64,000 nt of DNA from Laccaria trichodermophora (GCA_018417955.1 JACTVC010000006.1:806001-870000); one strand, 5' to 3'. Shown: positions 46,501 to 57,800, counted from the stretch's first letter. The notes: generated from the letters alone by a model not told the origin. Numbers and translations are program-made.

Positions 46501-47398
46501 CAAAACCTTACAAGAATGCACTGACTAGGAAAGGTGACGCTACGCCGATCTCTAGGTGTGAATGAGCCATTGCCGAAAGTGATTCGAGCACGCCGGCCAC
46601 TATCGATTCCACAGAATTAATTGCGTTATCGTTTATAAGAAATGATACTTACCCCCAGCAAACCAGCCAAAGCCAACCGTTCGCTTGCCATCAGTTCCAT
46701 TCGTCAGCAGCTCATAGTCAATCAAACGGGGGCGCAGAAGCTTCGTGGTTTCCGTTTCATCGAGAGGGGCGACAAATTGAGAAAGCAGCGGGGTATTATA
46801 GGGCTGTCCCTTTGCCGTGTGGGAGAACATTAGGTGAGTTTGCTCGTTGTATGCTGTCGTGTCAAGGGGGTTGCGGCTCAAGTTCGCAAGTTGGTCCTTG
46901 AGCTCGGATAGCGGCGTTTCCTTGATGCCAAGTACAATGTTTGAATGTGTGGGGTTAGATTCTACACGGGCTCCGGCCTGAGGAAGTGAGTGGGTGAATT
47001 ACTGATCACGTTCAGGTGAAAGGATGGGAAAGGGTTGTAACGCTTGAAGGACGCCAATACTGGCAGGTTATGGCGGAGGAAGAGAGGTAGATTGCTCCCA
47101 TGGGCATATAGCTGAACACATTGAAACGTACCTTCTCGTATTCTTGATTGGGGAACACCCGCCTGTGGCAGGGCATGACTTGAACATCAACATTGTGCTT
47201 TGACACCAAATGGTATACTGCATCTGGTGTGAGAGGCACTCGACGCTCCCATATTCTCTCCGGATCCTCTCGGCTGTGGAAGGGATAGAGGTAAAGACTC
47301 GAGTGACTGATTAATGGTCTGGTGACTTACCGTATAGCGAGTGAGACTCTCCTTCCTGCAGAACGGCGAAGGGAGTTCTGAATGATGGGGATGGTCAT
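43541..47398 (-). CDS. Bifunctional lysine-ketoglutarate reductase/saccharopine dehydrogenase (AASS-like)
   Basis: Matches the layout of the animal/plant lysine-degradation enzyme. N-terminal LKR part: RREDPERIWERRVPLTPDAV (start ATG 47,398, one intron inside LAIR/RED), MPCHRRVFPNQEYEKAG, LMFSHTAKGQ, LLRPRLIDYELL, VGFGWFAG, IGLTGRGNVAEGC, and YISVFAEK. A bridging block GGLEFMTKATTLSAPFF and SVDILPASIPLDAS ends the LKR half. SDH half: KKKVLMLGSGMVAGPAVNTI (Rossmann), MVTASYISHEMNLL, IGLDPGIDHCSALDLVSRLQ, FCGGLPAPEDSHVPLRYKFS, LEGLPNRDSLIYNKPYG, TMLRGTLR, and the C-terminal MARTVGIPVAIAALNVLDG. Roughly 1,000 residues with about ten short introns. Expected role: conversion of lysine to aminoadipate semialdehyde plus glutamate via saccharopine. 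The fused form is notable in a fungus. Confidence 0.88.
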
Positions 47399-48137
47399 GG
47401 TAGTGAGAGAGTATGGATTGAGAGGAGAAATGACCCTGCTCGGCTGAAAAGTGGGGTAGTTGAGATCCGAGCCGCGTAGAGGTCGTCCATGTATACATGC
47501 CACATATGGTCACCCTGTTGATGCGGCGCGTTCCAGTAAGCTTCGCGTCTGTTGAAGAAGATCAACAGTGGAAAAGGTGCGAATAGAAAGGCGATAAGCG
47601 GGCGCAGACGCGTAATGACGCGTTGCACGAGTTAGAGACGGTAAGTATGGCAAAGTCTGCTTCAGGGACGAAGGTGCGGAGAACAAGTGGAAATTGATAA
47701 TTAAAATTTATGTCAAAGAGCTGCTCGCCATGTAGAGCGATGGCAAAGCAACGAAAAAATCTTGAGTGTAAGGCTGCTCGTCAGGAGAGCGGTGATGAGG
47801 AACGAGATCTTGTGGCAGCACGTGCCGATAACTAGAAGTTCCGTTGTGAGTCACTGACTGATAGACCGGTGACCGTTCTGTAGTATATGAAAAGTACCTG
47901 CAATATACAACTGACTGAGACTCTGAGTTGATTTCCTCACAAAATACATCGCATCACGTACTCTCAACTTTTAGTAAAAGGATCTGATAGAGTAGAGGAA
48001 GAAAAGGAAAGACAAAAAGTAATAATAGTCCAACCTTGAAACAAAGAGGGCGTCGTGAATGGAGCTTGACGCACTACCACACGTTCGAGAAAGTATCACT
48101 CCGCTCGCTAATTGTTCCCATAAAATATCATTCAATA
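47399..48137. other. Intergenic DNA with a small dispersed repeat
   Basis: Most is unremarkable. At 47,865-47,908 the block ACCGGTGACCGTTCTGTAGT closely matches 52,197-52,236 inside the Mutator-like element. Confidence 0.6.
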
Positions 48138-51100
48138 TCATATATCATCCTCTGGTCCATCCTCAATCATCTTCGCGTAGTCCTCGTAGCTTGCAAATGT
48201 AGGTAGTGACTTCAGCTTCTTCCTTTTCTCGCCTCTCGTCTCTTCCCTCTTCCGTTTTTGACCACCACCAACTGTGCCCTCTGCTATCCCACCCCATTCT
48301 TGCTCCTTATCTTCACCAACATCAGAGCCATCGTATTCGATAAGGTCATCGGGCACGTCTCCATCCAGTGAGGTAAGATCCTCGTTATCCGAGGCCTCCA
48401 CTAGTGATAGGGCGTCGGAGTTGTCATCTTCGTCGTCTTCCACTTCGCTACCTTCTTCTCCGCTACCTAAGTCGAGATCCAGATCATCGTCGCTGTCGTC
48501 TTCCATAAGGTCGTCATCCTCTCCTGCAGCCTTGGGCATGGATTTTTGCATAGCCTACACGAGATTCAGCCCAAAATTTCAAGAGATGAGCGGGACAGTT
48601 AGTTACCTTCCAGATCTCAGCTTCATCTTCGTCACTATCGTCTTCGTCTTCGTCCTCGTCCTCATTCGCGCCCTGTATAAGCAACTTTCCTTCATCCTCC
48701 TCGTCGGCTTCATTCGCGCTGACTTCTTCCAGGTCTTCCTCCTCCTCCTCCTCCTCCTCCTCGCTCGACTCCTCGTCTTGATCTTTCCGTTTTCCAACTT
48801 TGGCAGCTTTCGCCTTCTCTTTCTCGCTCTTCCTCGAGAAATAGTCATAGAAAAATAACTGTTCAAAATCAACGCGGAGCAATTAGGCACCGTCTCGAAG
48901 GGTAAAACAGAGACTAACCTGATCCACGGGAATATTAGACCTCTTCTGCCTCAAAAATGCCGCTTCGTTCATACGGGCCGCATCATCCACCTCGCCCTTC
49001 ATCAGCTTCACACCCTCAACACCACTAGCCGCGGGTTGCATGGCACTGGCACCCTTCCCCCCCGTCACACCACCTTCACTAGCTTTCGGTTTCTTGGGAT
49101 TTTTGTATACGAATCGGTCGAGGAAGTGTGAGAGCGTGTTCTGTGAGAGGTCCGCGCTAGCTGTGAGAGGTTGACAAGACAAGAGTTGTTGGGCGTGTAG
49201 TGATATCGCAGGGTGGTAGTGGTTCAGTAGCGGGATCTGTGAAAATATGATCAGACTCGGGTTGAATAGATGAGAAAAGGATGGCACGAACGAGTTCCCA
49301 CAAAGGCGAGGACGAGGCATGTGCGTACTGGGGATCACGTTTGCGAGCGTCATATGGCTCACCTTCTGCTTTGGCGGGGATGTTGATCATGGCGCGTAAA
49401 CCAGGTATACTGCTGAATAGCTAGCAAATGGGAAGACAGATGATCAACTATTTATTCATCTCACAAAAAGGCACTGACCTCTCCAAGCAAGAACAATCCT
49501 CCAGCTACAAACTCGGTAGCACCTCCGCCACCACTAACCAGTACTTGCACGAACCGTCTGATAAGGGCTTTGACTCTTTCGCCACCGCCCACACCAGCGT
49601 CGGCCTTGACGGACTTGAAGAAAAGATTCAAGTACATGGACTGTTTTGAAGATGTCGCAAGCCGCGAGTCATGGAGGGAATTGTATAGGGTGCGATAATA
49701 CCTATCAACGATAGACTTGGCAGTTGACGATGTAGATGGTGCAGATGCGGTAGATGTTAGTGAGGCGCTGATTTGCTGAATCAACACAAGCGCCTGGAGG
49801 GAGATGTTGAAAGTTGAAGTGTGCGTTATGAGGAATAGGGTGTCGATATGTTTTTGAACACTATTAAGAAGCGTCAGCGCGTTGAAACAGGACAGGGAAA
49901 ATGGAATCGCACCCTGAGTCTCCAGCATCAATCTTTGCGAACGGGAGTGCACGATTCACGCCCGTCAAGATGGCGGAAATCAATTTCGAGTGCGCATCTT
50001 CCACCTCAGTGAACCCAGCCGCCCCTTTAACCTCGTTTACCTTGCCCTTTCCCTTGCCTTTCCCCTTGCCCCCATCCCTGACCCTTCCACCCTTGTCCGT
50101 CTTGAACTCCTTGTTTTCGATGGCCTCCTCCTCGGCGTCCTTAACGTCATCGCTTCCACCAGCACCTTCACCCAACAGTTCTTTAAACAACTCAAAGTAA
50201 ACGTCGACAAGCTTGAGGGCAACTTCACGATCTCCCGGAGACAGGACGATCTGGTTGAACGTGATCGTAGCGTAGTATCGTGCGTGGGCGTTGCCTCCTC
50301 CTGGTTTCTTGTCAGTACCAGAGTTGGCGGGCTTTGGCTTTGACTTTGAAGGTTCCGATTCGTTGAATCGAATGTGTTTGTTCCCTAGCGTTGAAGAGGG
50401 AGCCACAGCTGCGGGTGCTGACGGTGGTCGCAAAACGAGGGCCATAATTTCCCGCACGATGACGGTTTTCATGGCCGGGTGTGTTTGCAAGACTTGAAGG
50501 AGGAGGTGGGAGGCGCGTGCGCAAAGCGGCTTGTCAGTATCTCCCTGGAGAACTCGGTCAGTGGCAAAAGGTGTAGGCTTGAGAAGACACCCACGAGCTT
50601 GTTGACTAGTAAACGAAGGAGATTCTGTTCTTGCTCGGGCTTTTCTCTTAATAACGTAGAAATTAGGTTCAATGATTGAGTCCGAACGTAATTGAGGGGA
50701 TCCAAGGAGAGGGTCTATCGCATTACACATAAGAAATGCTCATCCATGAATAAGTTGGTTCACCTCAAGGACTTGCAAAATGGAGAAGAAGTACTTCTTT
50801 AACCAATCCTCAAAGTACCAAACTAAAAGATGTTGGTCCGTTACCGATGGGTGAAGAAGAGGCTGGTCCCGAAAGTATCTAACCCACGTCCATCAGTCGA
50901 CGAAATTGTGCCGTGATGAGACAGTACGCACTTGAGTTTACGACTCGGAGCACCACCACCAGCCCACCAATCAACAACGCACCGCAAAGCCTTGAGGCTT
51001 TCCTCCCTTCCACCCTTGCCTTTGCCCCTCTCGGCCATTCCCTTAAGCGTCTCCAAGGACTTGGTATTATGCAAGGGGCTGCTCTGCACCAACAGCGTTA

Positions 51101-51827
51101 ACGCGCTGAGCCTGTCGGATAGAGTACCAGACTGGATTATCTTCGACAAGAAGCTCGCTTCTGAGGCGGAAGAGTTTGACGAAGAGGACGTTTGGAAGGT
51201 ACGAATGTCTGCTTCGTGCAGAGACTCAGCTTTGGACGTCAAAGACGTCAGCTGGGCTGGCGTTATGATCGGAGTGGTGGGTAAAGGACTCAGTGCAGGC
51301 ACTGAGAGGTACCATTGTGAGCTAGGGGGAAAAACAAAAGTTGATTTGTTTGAGAAGGTGAATTTGGTGGGCAAGGTGGGTTTTGGCGGCTCTTTGACTG
51401 GATCAGACTTCGCAGTGGGTCGAGGTGGAAGAGCTGTTTCTGGCTTGGCTTTTTTACTCTCCTTTTGCTTTTTCGACTGACGAGGATCAGTCTTCCCAGA
51501 TGCTTGGTGTGCATCGGATTTTGCGCTCAGTTTCTTGTTTGGTTGGTCCTTCGATTTAGATATCGGCTGGACGTCGTGAGGTGTATTTTGATCCAGGTTA
51601 AGTTCCTTCAAGAACTTTGAAACGTCCTTGGAAAGTGCGGGCTAAAAAAAGATATATCACGAGCTTTGAAAGAAGAACGGGAGGCTCACGTCTTCACTCG
51701 AGGACCCAGGATCACCATCGAGAACTTCCAAATCTCCCTGGTCCCGACCAGGTGCCAATTTCTTGGGTCTTGGTAGATTTTTGGTCGTCGAAAGACCGCC
51801 GCCCTTTTCTTTGCGAAGGCGCGCCAT
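48138..51827 (-). CDS. MAK21: Ribosome biogenesis protein MAK21/NOC1 (CBF/Mak21 family)
   Basis: Nucleolar protein required for 60S subunit assembly, working with NOC2 in yeast. The start [11 protein letters not shown] (51,827) leads to a basic disordered region, then the armadillo-like body: [96 protein letters not shown] and [15 protein letters not shown], the CBF domain with [15 protein letters not shown] and [19 protein letters not shown], and [14 protein letters not shown]. It ends in a very long Glu/Asp-rich tail (48,300-48,780) and a short basic stretch with [16 protein letters not shown]. About ten short introns. Length of roughly 1,100 residues is normal. The neighbouring small minus-strand frames are not separate genes. 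Confidence 0.92.
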
Positions 51828-52023
51828 TGAAGAGAGCGCAAAAGCAAAATTATCGCACGTGACGCTTTCAGCTTCTTCCCTTGGGCTATTAGCTAAGGCT
51901 TCAGCAAATCTCAACTTTCAAGATATGGACGGTCACTGGTGAGTTCTAGGTTCGGTTTCTAGAAGGCCTTTTGATATCTTACTGATGCAACGATAGGTCT
52001 GCGTGCCCTTGGGGAGCGTCGCG

Positions 52024-52032
52024 CAGTGAATA
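52024..52032 (+). repeat. 9 bp target-site duplication, left
   Basis: CAGTGAATA directly before the terminal repeat; identical to 53,391-53,399. Confidence 0.9.
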
Positions 52033-52075
52033 GGGTAAAACTATTCAGAAACCCCCCTTTCTAGTAGAAACCCCC
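52033..52075 (+). repeat. Left terminal inverted repeat of Mutator-like element
   Basis: GGGTAAAACTATTCAGAAAC continuing CCCCCCTTTCTAGTAGAAACCC; one mismatch with the right end in the first 42 bases. Confidence 0.9.
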
Positions 52076-52196
52076 GTTTCTGGCATAACCTTATCCAGAA
52101 ACCCTGTATAGTCCCCCGAAAATTTGATGGGTTCGCCGTCCACGGCGTCATGTGATGTCACTACACAGTCAAAGTTTGAACCAAAGCCCAACCTAG

Positions 52197-52262
52197 ACCA
52201 GTGACCGTTCTGTATATGAGAAGTACCTGTATATCGAAGTTCTCATATACAGGCTGGTCACG
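52197..52262. repeat. Small inverted repeat inside the Mutator-like element
   Basis: TTCTGTATATGAGAA (from 52,208) is followed by its near reverse complement TTCTCATATACAGG (from 52,240), and GACCAGTGAC near the start by GGTCAC near the end. The left half also resembles 47,865-47,908. Confidence 0.7.
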
Positions 52263-52529
52263 AGCCTAAGCCCAACCGCCGCCTTGACCTAACCTTGACC
52301 ACGCTTGTGACTCTGATTGAACATCCAGGGTACGTGTCTTCATCGCCGTTATCCTCCAATCTATTCACCAGCCGCCGTAGCTACAACATAACCCGAACGA
52401 ACGGTGGACAAGTAGTTTTGGGCTGAAGCGCGCGAGCTTTCAACCCACTCGACAATGAACCGAGGAGTTGCTGGCAGGTGTTTCCTGGCCCGTCCAGGAT
52501 CAAGTTGGGCAAAATCAATAAAGGAACGC

Positions 52530-52745
52530 TGTCCTATGGAATCGCTATTCGTCGTCTAGCTCGCCGTGGAGGTGTGAAGGGTATCACTGGTCTCACCTTC
52601 GAGGAGACGTGTGGTGGTTTGAAAATAAAATGTGGGTCACCTCGCTTGTCACCTTCATCGTGTCTCTGACCCTTCATTCCAAGGTTATTCGCGACTCAGG
52701 AACATACACAGAGCACGCTAAGCGGAAGACGGTCACAGCACTCGT
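52530..52745 (+). pseudogene. Captured histone H4 gene fragment
   Basis: Reading plus strand, IAIRRLARRGGVKGITGLTF followed by EETCGGLKIK is a diverged copy of the H4 segment around residues 34-60, then after a GT-AG-like gap (about 52,630-52,682) VIRDSGTYTEHAKRKTVTAL matches residues 65-84. Changes such as a Cys for the conserved Arg and the loss of the residues before the intron, the missing N-terminal tail and the missing C-terminus show it is not functional. Preserved intron position argues for capture from genomic DNA. It lies wholly inside the Mutator-like element. Confidence 0.85.
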
Positions 52746-53348
52746 CCATCGAAACGATCGGGGCGTACACGATACAGTTTCGGAGAGATATCTTGGATAC
52801 AATCTCGAGGGAGGTATCGTTCACAGGTAGCGTCATCCATTCTACAAGTGTGATTCCAAATTTATCAACACCATGATTATTAGGGTCTGAGATAGACGAA
52901 ACGAACCTTTCCCCGCTCGCACGCGGAACGGCCTTATCATCAAACAAGGCTCACATCCCTCGCCAGCTGGCTGCACGGAATGTGAATGTGATATGCCAGG
53001 TCTGGGGGGACTTGTGGTCCGAAAGTATAGGATGCATGTCATTGTATTTTTATTTTATCTATCTCTTCTCCCCAGCTTCGATTCGTCTCGCACGTCGACA
53101 CCAAGATTTTTCGCCAGTGTATCGGTCACCATAATTAAAGATTATTCATCTATCAAACATTCATTCCTCAACTGTTCGATTTGAGTTCAGTCTCTGTGCC
53201 CGACAACCGCCACTACGGTACATAACAGCGGACAATTGGAGTGAGTAACGAAATGTGAGTAATTGACTAATAGCCGGCAACCATCACCGTCACCGAGAAC
53301 TCAATTTGACCATATGGCAGGGGTTTCTCGATTCACCCTCGGAAACCC

Positions 53349-53390
53349 CGGGTTTCTACCAGAAAGGGGGGTTTCTGAATAGTTTTACCC
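53349..53390 (-). repeat. Right terminal inverted repeat of Mutator-like element
   Basis: Ends CCCCTTTCTGGTAG-type sequence on the minus strand and finishes GAATAGTTTTACCC on the plus strand; followed by CAGTGAATA. Confidence 0.9.
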
Positions 53391-53399
53391 CAGTGAATA
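53391..53399 (+). repeat. 9 bp target-site duplication, right
   Basis: CAGTGAATA, identical to 52,024-52,032. Confidence 0.9.
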
Positions 53400-54198
53400 A
53401 AGTGTTGTTGCTTCGGACTTCCATTCGACGCCTTTATCATGGTCCTTAAAGGTTACATGAACTTTGGCTCACCCCTAAGCCAGAAAGGTGACCGGTTGGT
53501 CTTGGCTTAGGGAAGCAGGCCACTAGCTGCCCCGAACCCATCATTTTCTACTTGATCCCTCCTTGTCTAGGACTCTCTGTGGCCTCTCGAGATCACTAGG
53601 GCCCGGGGCAAACGCACTTTAACCCGTGTTACTCTCCCGAGGTTCTGGTGGGTTGGAGGAATCAGTCTCGGCTTCTACGCCCGACGTCAGTTGAACTCTT
53701 ATCTCTGCTATTGGATTTCTTAACAATTCATCTCCAGTTGCGGTTCTTTCCTTTGCTCGTTCTTATCTCCGATTTCCCGGACGAACAAGCTCAAAGCCGC
53801 CTTGTGTGCGTATGAGGACAAGGGGGCCGTGCCAAAAGATTTCATGATGGTGACACAGAGATTCACGATGAGTGTGTGGCTCTCGTTGCCGACTTCAATC
53901 GAAGCACCTGTAGGTCTTGAACAAGTGGTGTTACTGACCAGGATGCGATGCTGGTGAGTCTGTTTAGTACGGATGGTGTACCCTAGCATGCGTAGTACAA
54001 CAGGTGAAGATAAATAAATGTGTGTGTTGCGAGAGGGAAGGAATGCATAACATGTCAGTATCAGTATCGTAGGTCACGGTAATAGTCCCGGCTATTGTGC
54101 ACGAAAAGTCATAGTCAACCAAGCGAAAGTTGCAGTGAGACGAAAACGAAGGAATTGAGAGGTTGTGAATCGTCCGACGTTCCGAGGACCCAAATCAT
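53400..54198. other. Intergenic; one hairpin, no gene recognised
   Basis: CCTAAGCCA near 53,474 pairs with TGGCTTAGG near 53,503, a hairpin with a ~20 base loop. A 90-codon minus-strand frame at 53,720-53,989 has no recognisable motif. Confidence 0.4.
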
Positions 54199-54917
54199 TC
54201 ATATGACAACGCATCTCCGCTGCTTCACGATCTTGCCCCATTTTCCCTTGAGGCTCTCCTTCAACGCCAGGTTGAAGACCTCTTGCACGCCAGCACCCGT
54301 CTTGGCTGAACATTCAACATACTTTGCCCCAATTTCACGCGCAACGGCGGCTCCTTGTTCAGGAGTAACAGGAACTTGACCCTGGGCACCCAGCATCCGC
54401 CGAGTTTGTTCATCGCGTCTCAGATCGGTTTTGGTACCAACGAGAATTAATGGTGTGCCTTCGCAGAAGTGGGCCACTTCAGGATACCACTAGAGAAGAG
54501 TTAATGATGATTGAGCGGCTCAAACACCGAAAAGCAGACGTACCTTATCCTGCACGTTCGCAAGACTAGTTGGAAAATCGATGGAGAACACGATGAGGAT
54601 GATGTGTGACTCGGTATAACTGAGCGGCCGCAGTCTGTCGTACTCTTCCTGTCCTGCTGTATCCCAAAGAGCCAGCTCAATTTCTTTGCCTTCGTATTTG
54701 ACCTGAGTTATGTAGTTTTCGAAGACGGTAGGTATATAGGCCTGGAAATCTCAGGATGATGGGTTGGGTCATGGCGTTAGAAGGGGTGATGGTGTGAGCG
54801 TACCTCTGGAAACCGGTTTTCTGCATAAACAATGAGGAGACAAGTTTTGCCGCAACCACCGTCGCCCACGACGACAAGCTTGCGTTTCAAGTCTGGTCTG
54901 CGAGCAACGGAATCCAT
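54199..54917 (-). CDS. Rho-family small GTPase
   Basis: A GTP-binding switch protein controlling actin and cell-wall synthesis at the plasma membrane. All G-boxes are visible: [20 protein letters not shown] (P-loop), [13 protein letters not shown] (switch I), [20 protein letters not shown] (switch II), [13 protein letters not shown] (G4 plus Rho insert) and [11 protein letters not shown] (G5). It ends in a basic stretch and CAAX box (KQRRCVVI), consistent with prenylation. The start [16 protein letters not shown] at 54,917 is the only in-frame choice near the P-loop. Three short introns lie near 54,491-54,541, 54,700-54,744 and 54,745-54,805. About 195 residues. Rho1- or Rho2-like by its Rho insert and C-terminus; I cannot separate these without a tree. 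Confidence 0.92.
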
Positions 54918-54985
54918 CGAGGTGGTGGGTATAAAGAAAGGATGTGGTGGGACAACTTTGTCACGTGGTCGTTAACGCGGCTGAA
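54918..54985. promoter_or_regulatory. Very short divergent promoter (Rho GTPase / GPI1)
   Basis: Only 68 bp separate the two start codons, so the core promoters overlap each other or lie partly within the genes. Confidence 0.65.
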
Positions 54986-57001
54986 ATGCCCACAACGACG
55001 CGCACAATATTCTGGCCCGTCGATCTACCTCGCGACGTCTCTGACGGATTTTGTTATGGTTGGTCGGCTGCGACCAAGGTTTGTGTTGCGGGTGTCTTGG
55101 ACGTTGACACCGAGGACGACGCTCGAGACGTTGTGAGCAGTCTCGACGGAGTTCTGGTTGAGAGTTGTGGTAGCCAAGTCGTCGTCTTGGGAAAGAGCGC
55201 AGAGCTGCTGGGCAACACCATCTTTTATCATCGCCACCGTTCAGATTCCCTCCGTTTCTACCACCTGCACCCCAATGACCACGAGGAACACAATCCCTCC
55301 CCATACCTTGCTTTATCCCAGCACGATTTCACTCACCGACCCCTACGTCGTAACGACGGATTAGATGACACCTCCATCAACCAATTCAATTCTGCAATAC
55401 TTATCGAATCACTCATCTCACCACGCTCGTCCAAGAAACTCGTTCCAAGGACAGCATCCATCCTCTTTGTCGTTGCGTCCATCCTAGCACGGCCCATGCT
55501 CCTCCTGCTGCGATGCATCGCACCTATCCTAGCGGTCTATCTGCCCTCTTTTCTCCGAGCCTCTGCCCTCGTGCAACAGCTGGATGTCCGCGCTGAGCAA
55601 GCCCAGTTCTTCGTCTCCCAGATTGGGTCACTTCAGCGGCGGGACACAGTAGATATTGCCTCGTATGCCTCAAGATATACCAAGTGCGTAACTCGCCCGA
55701 ATTCTCCTCCAGTTACTTACATATGCGACCCACAGCTTCTTCAACACCGTGTGGCTCATCCTCAACGACGTCACCATCGGTATTGCTTTGGGAACCTTTC
55801 TATCAGAGAACCACCATGCCCTCGCACATATCATAAACACCTACGCTGAGCGTTTCCTCGTCGAAGAAATCAAATGGGCTCTGATTTGGCTGGACTCCTG
55901 GCCCGCAGGTCTGAAACTGAACACAGAGCTAAGCAGATTCTACTCTCACACATTTATCGGGCTTGTGGATATTTTTGCACGTGAGTATCCAGTTCTTAAC
56001 TTTGCATCTGTAATGAACTTATAGCAGGAACATAGACCTGCTAACAAACCACATACAACCACATACACCCGCCTTGATAACCATCCTCGGATACGCAAGC
56101 ATCTTTGGCGGTATAACGCTGGCCGTCTCACTCCTTATGGACGTCCTGGCCGTACTTTTAACCCCGCACATTTTCATATGTTATTTCCTTGCGCGAGCCG
56201 TGTATGCGCGTGTTGGGGGTACATTGGGGAGCTTATGGGCCCTGTTTAGGGGAAAGCGCTATAATGTCCTCCGCAATCGCATGGATTCCTGGGAATACGA
56301 CCTTGACCAATTGCTGTTTGGCACCGTGCTATTTACGCTGTTGACGTTTTTGTTTCCGACGGTGTTGGTTTATTACGCGCTCTTTGCTGTAGTAAGCAGG
56401 ACATGAATTTCTTTTTCTTTTTCTGTTACGTTCTAATATGATACGTAGCTCCGGTTAATCACGCTACTCATTCAAGCGAGTATGGAAACCCTGTTGGCGT
56501 TTATGAACCATTTCCCATTGTTTGCGCTTATGCTTAGGATGAAGGATCCTTGGCGGCTTCCTGGTTTGTCCACCTTGACACCCCTCCTTCGCCCACTAAC
56601 AGCTTCTATTGTTTTTATTCAGGTGGAGTGTACTTTTTATTTGTCCCTTCTAAACGGAGGGGATCACCATCACGGCTTATTCTTGAGGTGTGTTATAGTA
56701 GATAAACATGATTATGAGAAATAACGATATCCTCGATTTCTAGAATCAGCCTGCGCGCCTGTCATCCATTTTCTTTCAATACAGTGCGTTATCCTGTTTC
56801 TCCTCATTTGAATGTCACAACCCTCATCTCTGTCGCTTCAAAGTCAATTTGTGGGCTCGGCTTGCACGCCATTATAACCCACTCCGATTATTATACAGTG
56901 TATTGAGTGGCAGCTATTTGGCAGCTATCCCAAGATATGAAATTCGGTATGGTTATGGTGGGAGAGGTAGAGTGTTTGTAAAAACAGCCAACCTTGGATA
57001 G
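54986..57001 (+). CDS. GPI1: GPI1/PIG-Q subunit of the GPI-GlcNAc transferase
   Basis: Part of the ER complex that adds GlcNAc to phosphatidylinositol, the first step of GPI-anchor synthesis. Starts MPTTTRTIFWPVDLP. After an N-terminal soluble region there are several hydrophobic segments (RTASILFVVASILARPMLLL; FFNTVWLILNDVTIGIALG; ITLAVSLLMDVLAVLLTPHI), then the family core FRGKRYNVLRNRMDSWEYDL followed by DQLLFGTVLFTLLTFLFPTV, and the C-terminal block MKDPWRLPG/GVYFLFVPSK. Introns near 55,682-55,733, 55,981-56,026, 56,396-56,448, 56,564-56,622 and 56,687-56,744. The last exon continues open to TAG at 56,999-57,001. About 570 residues. It runs toward the small membrane-protein gene on the other strand. 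Confidence 0.9.
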
Positions 57002-57069
57002 CAGTGTATTTAAATCTCTGAGGTAGGATGGTATAGTGCGAAACTTATGCAATTCAACTGACAAACGGC

Positions 57070-57800
57070 TTAAAATACGTTATCCAGCTGCTTCCGTGTA
57101 ATTTCCCCCCATACAAACACGCACCAAAGTCGCACAACACTGCAAAGCGGCACCATGACGGGATATCCAAGCAATCGCTTCCACACCAGCACAGTGGCCA
57201 CCTCTGTGACCACCCCAACTCCAACTGACAAGAAGAATCTAGAGACATGTGCTCCAGATAAGATAAAGATGCCCAGATAAGTCGCCCAGGCTATTGGACC
57301 CAAAACAGCGCAAAGGTATACCAGGAGTTCAAGGGGGAGCTTGACGATCGACGACCGTGCTAAAAAATAATTGGTCGTCTCGTCGGCTGGAAGGGGGAAA
57401 GGGATTGGACGTACGGTAGAACCTAATGATGCACCACAGATCGCGCACAGATCGATCCTGGATGCGGCAACCGTCGGAAGATGGCGGCGTATGTAGAACC
57501 CAATTTATACCAATAAAGTTGATGTGTTCTTGACGGGTGATGATGGAGCTCCAAGTTAACGCTGTGGGACTAGCGCTAGACACTCGCTCGAGGTCCATCC
57601 CCTCAAATCGAAGCTTAAGCCAGTAAGACAATATTAGCAACAAGACCTACAAAACAGATAGGCAATCACCAAGAACTCACAATATCTCCGGGGACCATGA
57701 TATTCCCCAAGTCGACGGACTCGGTCTTCCGATCCCAATCTGTGGTAAACGTCTGACAAGGGCTGGACGCAGCGTGAAGAAGAGAACTGTATCGAAGCAT
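57070..57800 (-). CDS. Hypothetical membrane protein (~215 aa, three exons)
   Basis: Start ATG at 57,800 gives MLRYSSLLHAASSPCQTFTT, continuing to MVPGDI; an intron GTGAGT...TGTAG joins this to VLLLILSYWLKLRFEGMDLE, and a second (GTACGT...TTTAG near 57,358-57,414) joins IIRFY to HRSSIVKLPLELLVYLCAVL. The C-terminal half has three hydrophobic stretches (LELLVYLCAVLGPIAWATYL, FLSVGVGVVTEVATVLVW, VMVPLCSVVRLWCVFVWG). Clean phase agreement at both introns supports a real gene. I do not recognise the family. It converges on GPI1 with only 68 bp between stop codons. Confidence 0.6.

Larger units (their letters stand above)
52033..53390. mobile_element. Mutator-like non-autonomous element carrying a histone H4 fragment (Pack-MULE-like)
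   Basis: The terminal inverted repeats start GGGTAAAACTATTCAGAAAC and match perfectly over the first 30 bases, then 41 of 42. A 9 bp duplication CAGTGAATA lies outside both ends; 9 bp is the hallmark of Mutator-superfamily insertion. Internal to each end, GAAACCC words recur. The 1.36 kb element has no transposase. At 52,530-52,745 it carries a recognisable but broken piece of a histone H4 gene including its intron, so DNA rather than mRNA was captured. This is the structure called Pack-MULE in plants. Confidence 0.8.

Noticed and set aside
49901..50343. Plus-strand frames opposite MAK21
   Set aside because: They mirror low-complexity Lys/Gly-rich coding sequence on the minus strand and have no motif of their own.
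51925..52033. A tiny spliced frame (MDGHW/SACPWGASRSE) ending at the Mutator-like insertion, as a disrupted gene
   Set aside because: It would stop right after the insertion point even in the uninterrupted sequence and has no recognisable content.
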